A DNA stretch of 64,000 bases from SAR92 clade bacterium H455 (GTDB lineage Bacteria > Pseudomonadota > Gammaproteobacteria > Pseudomonadales > Porticoccaceae). Under the pieces are notes generated by a model. That model was not told where the DNA came from, made no database searches, and worked only from the letters and a program-made list of their open reading frames with translations. The DNA is taken from the NCBI GenBank assembly GCA_024802545.1, contig CP103416.1:124001-188000 (forward strand), written 5' to 3'. Shown in pieces: positions 1 through 7,980 of this stretch. Within the stretch, counting starts at the first letter, position 1. Every line of letters starts with the position of its first letter. The position numbers and the translations under genes were made by a program.

Positions 1-878
1 CTACTCTGCCCTGCCTCCAGAGACATAATCTCTGAAGTGAGCTGAGTAATCGCCGAGGTATAATCCAAATCCTGAGCCGCTGAGAGCAATGCCTGGTAGC
101 GAACTTTAGTCTCGGTAAGAGCGTCTACTTGAGATTGTGCTGTAGTCATGCGGCTGCCCACATCGGCCATAGCCATAGCCATTCCCTGTGTCAAATCGCT
201 AATTTCGCCGAGGCTTGCCCCAATCTGATCTGTATCGTTATTTTCTAGGGCGGCGGTAAAATCATCAATAATGGCAAAGAAGCCAACTCGTTCAAAGGTG
301 CCATTACTAGTTTCTCGAACAACGCTGGAAAAGACCTCATTGCCCGGCTTATTGAGCGCAAGTTGTCGCTGATCCGAAACATCCACCAGCATGCGACTAT
401 TATCGCCCTGGTACACGGTTTCACCCTCTGCATTCTCAGCAAAGGGCACAGTTGACGTCATCGCGCCGGCAAAGACATAATTTCCCGAGGCATCAGCACT
501 ATTGGCCAGAGAGACTAATTGATCACGCAGTGCGCTGGCCTCGGTGGCAATAATCTCTCTGTCCGCTGGCGAAAAACTGTCACTGCTAGCTTGCACTGCT
601 AACTCACGCATACGCTGTAAGATATTTTCTGAGGACTTCAGAGCGCCCTCTTCTGTGCCCAAGCGGCTATTAAGTGCTGTGAGATTATTCTGATACCCTT
701 CTAATCGTTGGTTAGCGCTGGTGAGTCGCTGGATCACACCAGCCTTTTCCGGATCGTCACTTGGTCGCGTAATTTGCTGGCCGGTGGCCAACTTCGACTG
801 TAGATCAGCGACCTTAGCCTGCTGATTCGACATCTGCGTCATGGCGCGTTCAAAAATCTGGCTGGTGGAGACTTTCAT
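1..878 (-). CDS. flgL: Flagellar hook-filament junction protein FlgL (3' end cut by window edge)
   Basis: FlgL is the second hook-filament junction protein (HAP3), exported by the flagellar apparatus and joining FlgK to the flagellin filament. Read on the minus strand from the ATG at 878, the frame stays open to the window edge (292 codons). The N-terminus begins MKVSTSQIFERAMTQMSNQQ, followed by the flagellin-like helical segment with QQITRPSDDPEKAG, typical of FlgL. The visible end reads DYSSAITQLTSEIMSLEAGQ, matching the C-terminal flagellin-like helix, so probably only about 15-20 residues are missing. The gene starts 11 bases after the flgK stop and is the last visible member of the flgB-flgL operon. 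Confidence 0.95.
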   Translation of the reverse strand, partial: MKVSTSQIFERAMTQMSNQQAKVADLQSKLATGQQITRPSDDPEKAGVIQRLTSANQRLEGYQNNLTALNSRLGTEEGALKSSENILQRMRELAVQASSDSFSPADREIIATEASALRDQLVSLANSADASGNYVFAGAMTSTVPFAENAEGETVYQGDNSRMLVDVSDQRQLALNKPGNEVFSSVVRETSNGTFERVGFFAIIDDFTAALENNDTDQIGASLGEISDLTQGMAMAMADVGSRMTTAQSQVDALTETKVRYQALLSAAQDLDYTSAITQLTSEIMSLEAGQS

Positions 879-889
879 GGGTCAATTCC

Positions 890-3800
890 TTAGCGAATAC
901 TTAATATAGAGTCAAACAGCTTGGAGGCGACTTGGATAATCTGCGCCGAGGCCTGATAGGCTTGCTGGAACCGAATAAGCTCACCAGCCTCTTGATCTAG
1001 ACTGACTCCAGACACCTGATCTTTCGCTGCAACGGCCTGATCATAGACAACTTGTAGCGCCTCTTTTGACATCATTGCCAGGGCGGCTTTACTGCCCACG
1101 CCGTTAACCAAGTTGATGTAGGCTTCACCTAATGTGCTGCCATCAGCCATTAACTCTTTGTCTTGCAGGGCGACAAGATTGAGCATATTGCCATTGTCGC
1201 CAATGCCATCTTTATTGCTGTCGACAACAAATTGGTCTCCGGCCACGGGATCACCGTCCAGTACTAGAGTGAATCCTTTGTAGGATATGTCGCCACCGGT
1301 TGCATAACTGCGTGTGGCAACTAACGTACCGGTTGCTAGGTCGGTGATGGTGTATTCACTGCCAGATGAAAAATCAATAGCGAATGGTGCCACGGCACTC
1401 GCAGCGACGTCATCGCTGTCGGTGGTGGAAAAACCTGCAGCGACGCTTCCGCTATCACTGCCTGTTACAAAAACTGCTAGGTCTTCTGTGACTGTACCCT
1501 CAACATAAATGCCGGTGCGCAAACCCAGCACGGCGAGATCTTTGGGTAGTCCATCATCACCAAAGGTGAAGCGAATCTCTTGATCTGCTTCGAGCTGCAG
1601 CTGGCCGACAAATATCTTATTGGACTGTCCCAGCGCATTGTCACTGGAAGTACTGTCCGGGTTAGAGAGGGTAATATTTTCCCCCTCATAGCCGCGGGCA
1701 TTAGTTATCTCTAATTTGCCATCATAGGTGATATTGGCCATCACATTAGTGTTGTCGGTTTGTTCATTGATGGCATTGGCAAGCTCACGCACGGAAGTCA
1801 AAGGCGTACCATCGCCAATCAGTACGCCATTAATATTAACCTGCTGAGTGAAATCGACACTGTCTTCTTCAATAGTTATTAGATTAGTTGCTTTGGCGGT
1901 AACACCAGCGGAGTCTGTTGCGGCATTGATCCAGGTGGCCATCAGCACCGCAGAACTTACTGCGCCAGCCTCAAGTTCCAGAGCAGCCATGGAGTAATCG
2001 TTTAGCACTAGCGCATTGGCGCTGATCAGGTCGACAGTCACAGAGGAGTCATTGCTTTGCAGTAACACATCAGCGGATGTCGCCGTGGCGCTAAGGGTAG
2101 TAGTAGTGGACTCAGAACTAATGCCGTTATCGTCGACCCGCCATTCATTACGCTCTACATCGCGAGCTAAAAACCCGTAGGTTAAGTCGAGCCCCAGATA
2201 GGCCGCTGAACCCGTCGCATTGAGATAGGAATCGCTGTAACTGCTGTCATCACGGAAACCAGAATCACTCGACATCAAAATGGCCTGGGTGCTGCTGTCG
2301 ATGCTCTGCCCGAGCACATGGACGCCGTCACTGGTCATGACCTGAAAGCTCAGATCGCTGCCAGAGTCGACTTCCAATATCAGCGCCGCACTGTCGACAC
2401 CTTTGGGAATCACAAATGCCGGTGTTAAGTAGCTTCCGCTGACTGTTTCACCGGCTGCACTGCTTGGATTGTTGCCGAGACTGAGGATGCTGTCGCCATA
2501 GTCGAAGCCATTAAAAGCGGGTGTTGCCGAATACTCCAAACTAACCCGAGCTTCGCCAATATTGGCTGCATCGGACATAGCGCGCATGGTATCTGCTGCA
2601 GCCACATCCAGTGGGTCTGTAACCAAAAGGCGCATGCCGCCAGCTGGGCGTTCTCTTGCATCAATGCGGTAGGTTTCGCCGTCTACGGGTTGATCGCCCA
2701 CTGTGATAGACAGTCCTGCATAGCTAAAGCTGGCAAATCCTGGCTCTGCAACGGTTACGGCGCCACTGCTCTGATTTTCGACCAGCCAACTATTTTGCTC
2801 GCTACTCCAGGTGATCTCAAAAGGGGCATTGTCAAATTCTTCCCCATCAATCACCTCTATGGCAATAGCTGCATTGGCGTTGCCAGCAGGAGCGGCGACC
2901 ATAAAATCCAAGTCGATAGCAAATAGGTCTCCGCCTGCTTCGCCGCGACCATCGAGACCGGCACTGTGAATTTGGTTAACCTCTGCAACCAATGTCTGGG
3001 CCAAAAAGTCGAAGCTGTCCATTGCCGGTGCTAGCGTCTGGGTCCGGAAATTCATCAACCCACCGAGTTTGCCATTGGTGACGGTACTGGCAACTCGACT
3101 ATCGCCGTAGGGTTCGACTATCAGATCAACTCGACCAGGATCGTTATCGTCAAAACTGGTACCCAGATCGTAGTGCATCTTGGCATCGGTAATTACGCTG
3201 CCGGCACTGCTGGCGAGACGCACTGTAACCTGGCCTGAAACTGCCTCGGTGACATGGATCTTGGTGACAGCCGACATCTCACGCAAGAGTTGATCGCGCT
3301 GATCGAGCATCATCGGCGGCTGACTGCTGAGGCTAAGCTTTTTATTTAGCTCTTTGTTCACAAAAGCCAGTTTTTCAGACAGGCTATTTAACTGGTTAAC
3401 CTGTGTCTCTATACTCTCACGAGTCTCAAGCTCCACGGCACTTAACTGGTCAGATAATTCACGGAACCTTGAGGCCATACCCTCTGCATCACGGAGAAAG
3501 CTGCTGCGTAAATTAATTGACGCAGGGTCAGCACTCAAGGCACTGGCAGCAGCAAAAAACTTATCCATGGCGCTGCTGAGGCCCGAGGCTTCGGATCCCA
3601 TAATGTCGACCACACGATTGGCGTAATCGATCAACGGCTGCTGATTTGATAGCTTGCTGCCGCTATCGCGCAAGCTCGACTCGGCAAACTCATCATAGGC
3701 CCGTTGAATATTGTCCAGGCGTGCGCCAGAACCAACGAACACTGTTCCCTGCTGGCTCGGGACATTCTCTGAGGTTTCAGAAACCTGACGTGAATAGCCT

Positions 3801-3895
3801 TCGGTGTTGAGGTTGGCAATGTTGTTACTGACGGTTGAAAGGGCCTGGCGATACAACTGAGTTGCGCCTGCTCCGATCGATAGAATATCTGCCAT
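890..3895 (-). CDS. flgK: Flagellar hook-associated protein FlgK, enlarged
   Basis: FlgK (HAP1) is an exported axial protein that forms the first junction layer between hook and filament. At 1001 residues it is much longer than the enterobacterial form (about 550). The ends are canonical: an N-terminal D0 helix with VSNNIANLNTEGYSRQ (residues about 20-40), and a C-terminal helix ending in QAYQASAQIIQVASKLFDSI. The middle carries extra beta-rich modules. These include a hook IN-type motif (VNINGVLIGDGTPLTSVREL, about residue 687) and two similar segments ending in PVDGETYRI (about 400) and PVAGDQFVV (about 885), which look like an internal duplication. The start is set by a strong GGAGGGG site just upstream. 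It is co-transcribed with flgJ upstream and flgL downstream. Confidence 0.95.
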   Translation of the reverse strand: MADILSIGAGATQLYRQALSTVSNNIANLNTEGYSRQVSETSENVPSQQGTVFVGSGARLDNIQRAYDEFAESSLRDSGSKLSNQQPLIDYANRVVDIMGSEASGLSSAMDKFFAAASALSADPASINLRSSFLRDAEGMASRFRELSDQLSAVELETRESIETQVNQLNSLSEKLAFVNKELNKKLSLSSQPPMMLDQRDQLLREMSAVTKIHVTEAVSGQVTVRLASSAGSVITDAKMHYDLGTSFDDNDPGRVDLIVEPYGDSRVASTVTNGKLGGLMNFRTQTLAPAMDSFDFLAQTLVAEVNQIHSAGLDGRGEAGGDLFAIDLDFMVAAPAGNANAAIAIEVIDGEEFDNAPFEITWSSEQNSWLVENQSSGAVTVAEPGFASFSYAGLSITVGDQPVDGETYRIDARERPAGGMRLLVTDPLDVAAADTMRAMSDAANIGEARVSLEYSATPAFNGFDYGDSILSLGNNPSSAAGETVSGSYLTPAFVIPKGVDSAALILEVDSGSDLSFQVMTSDGVHVLGQSIDSSTQAILMSSDSGFRDDSSYSDSYLNATGSAAYLGLDLTYGFLARDVERNEWRVDDNGISSESTTTTLSATATSADVLLQSNDSSVTVDLISANALVLNDYSMAALELEAGAVSSAVLMATWINAATDSAGVTAKATNLITIEEDSVDFTQQVNINGVLIGDGTPLTSVRELANAINEQTDNTNVMANITYDGKLEITNARGYEGENITLSNPDSTSSDNALGQSNKIFVGQLQLEADQEIRFTFGDDGLPKDLAVLGLRTGIYVEGTVTEDLAVFVTGSDSGSVAAGFSTTDSDDVAASAVAPFAIDFSSGSEYTITDLATGTLVATRSYATGGDISYKGFTLVLDGDPVAGDQFVVDSNKDGIGDNGNMLNLVALQDKELMADGSTLGEAYINLVNGVGSKAALAMMSKEALQVVYDQAVAAKDQVSGVSLDQEAGELIRFQQAYQASAQIIQVASKLFDSILSIR

Positions 3896-3962
3896 AGTCC
3901 CCTCCTTAAATTTGCTTAGTGCTTTTTGTTAAGTGCTTAATTCTGTTAGTGACTGCTGAAAT

Positions 3963-4427
3963 TCAGCGTCGCCCAGTCAGTGGAATAGAGGTTTTAACGT
4001 CGCCGCGATCAATTGCCATGGGCTTAGCCGGTGTATTTTGCAGCGGCAGGGCAGTCGATGGCATCTGTTCATAGGCTGCTATTGCCTTGCTCGGTGACGT
4101 ACCCGATGAAGTGCTAGGAGAGGTGCCCTGCACCTGATCACTGAGCCACTTACCCATGCCAAAGGTGCCCTTCTGCGCCATAACCTGAGCCAGCTCTTCA
4201 TGATACATCTGCTCGAAAGTATCCTGGCTAGCCGAGCCCATTAGGTCACTTTTCAATACCGCATTGGCCTCACGCATGGACTTAAAAATCATTTGGATAA
4301 ACATAGCTTCAAACTGCTCGCCCACTTCCTGGGCAGCGCCAGCGTCTTCTCGCTTGGCTCGCGCCTTGAGATCCCCAAGGCCGGCGAAATCCAGGTAGCT
4401 TTTAGCTGACTGGCTAATGTCGGTCAT
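3963..4427 (-). CDS. flgJ: FlgJ, rod-cap domain only (no muramidase domain)
   Basis: FlgJ acts as the cap and scaffold for rod assembly in the periplasm. This protein has 154 residues and matches only the N-terminal rod-binding half: KAREDAGAAQEVGEQFEAMF-type sequence, then MIFKSMREANAVLKSDLMGS and the DTFEQMYHEELAQVMAQKG helix. The C-terminal glucosaminidase domain found in enteric, Vibrio and Pseudomonas FlgJ (total about 310-400 residues) is absent. The remaining tail is a Ser/Thr/Pro-rich segment followed by a short unknown stretch. The ATG follows the flgI stop codon directly. A separate peptidoglycan hydrolase is presumably needed for rod passage; none is encoded next to it. Confidence 0.93.
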   Translation of the reverse strand: MTDISQSAKSYLDFAGLGDLKARAKREDAGAAQEVGEQFEAMFIQMIFKSMREANAVLKSDLMGSASQDTFEQMYHEELAQVMAQKGTFGMGKWLSDQVQGTSPSTSSGTSPSKAIAAYEQMPSTALPLQNTPAKPMAIDRGDVKTSIPLTGRR

Positions 4428-5594
4428 TTAAATCACAACCAATTCAGCGCGCAGACTACCGGAGCTTTTAAGCGCTTCGAGAATCGCAATCAATGAAGAA
4501 GGTGTTGCCCCAACCTGGTTGACCGCATCGACGATTTCACGCAGATCCACACCGGGCTGGAATAAAAACATGCGATTATTTGGCTCTTCCACATCTATAT
4601 CCGCATTGGTCACACCGGCGGTCACGCCATCACCAAAAGCATTGGGCTGACTGATTTCATTGGTTGCCGAAATACGTACCGAGATGGTGCCGTGAGTAAC
4701 GGCCACTGCATTGACGCGGACATTGCGGTTGATCACGGCAGTGCCGGTACGCGAATTAATCACTACCCGAGCCGGTGGTTCGCCAGGAGTGACATCGAGG
4801 TTTTCAATCATGCTCATAAAGGCGACCCTCTGAGAGGAATCTGCCGGTGCCATCACGGCGATAGAGACCGCATCCAGGGCACTGGCAACGCCGGCACCAA
4901 AGGTAGTATTAATGACCTGGGTAATCGCATTGGAGGTAGAGAAATCATTGTCTTTCACATTCAGCACAATATATTCCGAACTGTCGAAAGGCGTTTCCAC
5001 TAAGCGTTCAACTGTGGCGCCATTGGGGATACGACCAGAGGTGGGCACACCAATAGTGACGCTGCTGCCTGCTGCATCTTCGGAGATACCGGTGACGGTC
5101 ATCGCGCCCTGGGCCAAAGCATAAGTATTGCCATCGACACCGCGCAACTGAGTCATGATTAGATTGCCGCCACGCAGGCTGTCGGCAACCCCAATGGCCG
5201 AGACATTAATATCAATGCGCTGACCGGGCTTGGCAAAAGCCGGCATTTCAGCGGTGACCATTACTGCGGCAACATTCTCTAATTTCATTTCTTTCTGGGC
5301 GTTCTGCGAAGCTAAAGAAGCCATGGCATCCCCCAAATCGAAGTCACTAACGGGACCGTCGACACTGACACCCAAACCGGATAACAGGGTTTTAAGGCTC
5401 TGTGCAGAGAGTGGTAGATCCTTGCCATCGCCAGTGCCCTGCAGACCCACAACCAGTCCAAAACCGACGAGCTGGTTCGAGCGTACGCCAGCGACATCGG
5501 TGAGATCTTTGATACGGTCGGCGCTGACAGCCGGGGCGATCAGTGCGCTCAATAGAATCAAACATTTTAGTTTTAAAATCGCGCTCTTTAACAT
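4428..5594 (-). CDS. flgI: Flagellar P-ring protein FlgI
   Basis: FlgI forms the periplasmic P ring, the bushing around the rod at the peptidoglycan layer. The protein has 388 residues, close to the usual 365-ish. It opens with a Sec signal peptide (hydrophobic LKCLILLSALIAPAVSA), followed by the family hallmark DRIKDLTDVAGVRSNQLVG and GFGLVVGLQGTGDG. Later blocks (PPARVVINSRTGTAVI, the C-terminal LIAILEALKSSGSLRAELVV) also match. The ATG has AGGAG eight bases upstream. It sits between flgH and flgJ in the usual order, and its stop abuts the flgJ ATG. Confidence 0.97.
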   Translation of the reverse strand: MLKSAILKLKCLILLSALIAPAVSADRIKDLTDVAGVRSNQLVGFGLVVGLQGTGDGKDLPLSAQSLKTLLSGLGVSVDGPVSDFDLGDAMASLASQNAQKEMKLENVAAVMVTAEMPAFAKPGQRIDINVSAIGVADSLRGGNLIMTQLRGVDGNTYALAQGAMTVTGISEDAAGSSVTIGVPTSGRIPNGATVERLVETPFDSSEYIVLNVKDNDFSTSNAITQVINTTFGAGVASALDAVSIAVMAPADSSQRVAFMSMIENLDVTPGEPPARVVINSRTGTAVINRNVRVNAVAVTHGTISVRISATNEISQPNAFGDGVTAGVTNADIDVEEPNNRMFLFQPGVDLREIVDAVNQVGATPSSLIAILEALKSSGSLRAELVVI

Positions 5595-5615
5595 GGTGCT
5601 ATCTCCTGCAACCGC

Positions 5616-6317
5616 TTAAAACGGCCAGAATTTAAAAATAAGTCCTGTGCCCCAGCCCGGCTTTGACGCCTTGGCTAAATCACCTGTACCACGATAAGAA
5701 ATTTGTGCATTGGCAATACGTCGTGACAAAACAGTGTTGTCAGGCTGAATATCTGCCGGACGGATAATGCCTTTGACGCGAATAAATTCACTGCCTTCGG
5801 TGAGCGCTAATTGCTTTTCACCAAGAATCACCAGATTGCCGTTGCTCAGCACTTCAACTACCATGGCCGAAATCGAACCGGTCAATGAGGCGGCTTGATC
5901 GGCAGTGCCTGTACCGTCACTGGTGACTGTGCCGCCATCTAATTTGAAATCGCTAAAGAAGCCGGTACCGCGACCAATCTTATCTAGCACCGAGTCTTTC
6001 TGGGCTTGGGTTACTACGTTATTAGTTGCCGCTCGACTGGTAGAAATATCGCTGCTGCGCGATGCCTGAGTGGTTTCGCTAAGCAGTACGGTAACCAGAT
6101 CGCCGACCTTAAGATCGCCACCCTGATAACTGCGCAGGTCGCCAAAAAGGCCCATGCCATTGTTGAAAATGGCGCCGGTGGCCTCGGTTTTTGGCGCTCC
6201 AGGCGCAGGCTGTACCGGGGCAAATTCAGCTGTTGGCATCAGATTAGGCGCTGTTGCACAGGCGCCCATCAGGGTCGCTGTTGCACTAATTGCCATGGCC
6301 CGCAGAAGGTTCATCAT
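5616..6317 (-). CDS. flgH: Flagellar L-ring lipoprotein FlgH
   Basis: FlgH builds the outer-membrane L ring around the rod. The protein has 233 residues with a lipoprotein signal: hydrophobic N-terminus and lipobox LMGAC with Cys20 as the expected lipidated residue. Family motifs include GDLRSYQGGDLKVGDLVTVL, the ETTQASRSSDISTSR block and the C-terminal SRRIANAQISYRGTGDLAKA ending in a short aromatic tail (FKFWPF). There are two adjacent ATG codons (6317 and 6314). AAGG lies 4 or 7 bases before them, so the second is equally possible. Encoded between flgG and flgI. Confidence 0.96.
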   Translation of the reverse strand: MMNLLRAMAISATATLMGACATAPNLMPTAEFAPVQPAPGAPKTEATGAIFNNGMGLFGDLRSYQGGDLKVGDLVTVLLSETTQASRSSDISTSRAATNNVVTQAQKDSVLDKIGRGTGFFSDFKLDGGTVTSDGTGTADQAASLTGSISAMVVEVLSNGNLVILGEKQLALTEGSEFIRVKGIIRPADIQPDNTVLSRRIANAQISYRGTGDLAKASKPGWGTGLIFKFWPF

Positions 6318-6323
6318 TGCGCC

Positions 6324-7109
6324 TTAAAGATTATTGTTCAGGAAGCGCAGCATGCCGTCTGCTGCAGAGATTGCCTTGGAGTTGACCTCGTAGGCGCGCT
6401 GGGTCTCAATCATATTGACCATCTCTTCGACCACATTGACATTGGATGCCTCTAGGGCGCCCTGCATCAACATACCGGCGCCATCAGCGCCAGGCAGCAC
6501 TACCAGCGGATCGCCACTGGCGTTAGTCTGCTGCATCAGATTGCGGCCAATGGGCTGCAAGCCTGAATTATTCACAAAGCGTGACAACTGAAGCTGACCA
6601 ATCTGACTAGAGCCACCCCCATTTGCCAGCTCAACAGTTACTACGCCGTCGCGACCAATGGTTAGACTAGCAGCGTTCTGGGGCACGGTAATCGCGGGCA
6701 AAATCGTTTGGCCACCAGCGGTGACTAGATTGCCATCAGCTGACAGCTTAAACGAGCCATCGCGGCTGTAGGCGATAGTGCCGTCAGCCTGCTGCACCGA
6801 GAAATACCCGTCACCAGAAATGGCCAGATCCAGGGCATTTTCAGTGGTAATAATATTGCCCTGTGCGTGCAGCTTTTCGGTGGCCACAACTCTGGTACCT
6901 GTACCCAACATCAGTCCGGTCGGCGTTTCTGACTCAGCGTCAACCTGTCCACCAGCGGGAACAATGTTTTGATAGAGCAGGTCTTCAAACACAGCGCGGT
7001 CTTTCTTAAAACCGGTGGTGTTAACGTTAGCCAGGTTGTTTGAAATAACTGACATGCGCGTCTGCTGAGCAGTCAGGCCTGTTTTAGCAATCCAGAGTGA
7101 AGCATCCAT
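6324..7109 (-). CDS. flgG: Flagellar distal rod protein FlgG
   Basis: FlgG is the distal rod subunit, exported by the flagellar type III system. At 261 residues it is the standard length (260). The N-terminus MDASLWIAKTGLTAQQTRMS and the motif NNLANVNTTGFKKDRAVFED are diagnostic, as are the GYFSVQQADGTIAYSRDGSF segment and the C-terminal EEMVNMIETQRAYEVNSKAI helix. It follows flgF with a 74-base gap, longer than other gaps in this operon. The gap contains a six-base-stem inverted repeat (TAAGGG/CCCTTA) but no recognisable promoter. Confidence 0.97.
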   Translation of the reverse strand: MDASLWIAKTGLTAQQTRMSVISNNLANVNTTGFKKDRAVFEDLLYQNIVPAGGQVDAESETPTGLMLGTGTRVVATEKLHAQGNIITTENALDLAISGDGYFSVQQADGTIAYSRDGSFKLSADGNLVTAGGQTILPAITVPQNAASLTIGRDGVVTVELANGGGSSQIGQLQLSRFVNNSGLQPIGRNLMQQTNASGDPLVVLPGADGAGMLMQGALEASNVNVVEEMVNMIETQRAYEVNSKAISAADGMLRFLNNNL

Positions 7110-7183
7110 CTTTTATAACCTTTTTCAATTACGTCCTAAGGGATTAATAGAGCCCTTATGGAATTAGGGAAGTCTTTAACTTA

Positions 7184-7945
7184 TTAAGGAAGTCTCATCA
7201 TTGTTGACCCAGCTTCATCGATCGACTGGGTCTCTTTAACTAATTTCAGCTGCATTTCAAACTGGCGGCTAAAATCTAACATTTTGATCATAGTGCCCAC
7301 GGGGTTGACGTTGCTGCCCTCGAGCATTCCCGGCATCACTGACGCTGCCATAGGGCCGCTGGGAAAATCCTGCCCCTTAAAAGCCTCAGCGCGAGGCTCA
7401 AACAAGCCGTCCGGGCGACGTACTAATTGTGTCTGACTGGCATCTCGCAACATCAGCTGTCCCACCGCAACTGCTGCGGCTTCTGGCTCAGTGGGCAACT
7501 GTGCAAACACGGTGCCATCTGGACTGATGCTGATAAGGTTGCCGACTGGCACTGATATAGGACCCCCTTCGCCCATAACCAACTCCCCTAAAGCATTCTC
7601 AAGCACACCGCTGGGGCTGACTTTTAGATCGCCGCGGCGGGTAAAGGCAATATCACCGTCCTCGGCTTGAATACCCAATACTGTCTGATCATTCATAGCG
7701 ATATCTAGGGGCTGGCCGGTACTCATGGGCGTTCCCGGAGTCAGATTAATCACATCGGTGATCTGCAAACCTGGCTGAAAGCGCGTTTCATGTCCCGGGC
7801 CATCAATCTTTACCGCCGACGAGGCAATCTGAAAGCTTTTCTTAAAGCCGACGGTCGAGACATTGGCCAATTCGTTGGTGATGGCCGCTCGCGCAACAGA
7901 TTGACTCTGCACTGCCGACAGTGCTGTATAAGCTAATTTATCCAT
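7184..7945 (-). CDS. flgF: Flagellar proximal rod protein FlgF
   Basis: FlgF is a rod subunit lying beneath FlgG. The protein has 253 residues, the normal size. It begins MDKLAYTALSAVQSQSVARA and has ITNELANVSTVGFKKSFQ, the rod-family variant of the NNLAN..TTGFK motif. The central portion carries DIAMNDQTVLGIQAEDGDIA and TRRGDLKVSPSGVL. The C-terminal helix reads GTMIKMLDFSRQFEMQLKLV. GAGGA lies upstream of the ATG. It lies between flgE and flgG in the conserved order. Confidence 0.95.
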   Translation of the reverse strand: MDKLAYTALSAVQSQSVARAAITNELANVSTVGFKKSFQIASSAVKIDGPGHETRFQPGLQITDVINLTPGTPMSTGQPLDIAMNDQTVLGIQAEDGDIAFTRRGDLKVSPSGVLENALGELVMGEGGPISVPVGNLISISPDGTVFAQLPTEPEAAAVAVGQLMLRDASQTQLVRRPDGLFEPRAEAFKGQDFPSGPMAASVMPGMLEGSNVNPVGTMIKMLDFSRQFEMQLKLVKETQSIDEAGSTMMRLP

Positions 7946-7980
7946 TTCAGATTCCTCTTACCGCGCGCCTAATAAGCCGC

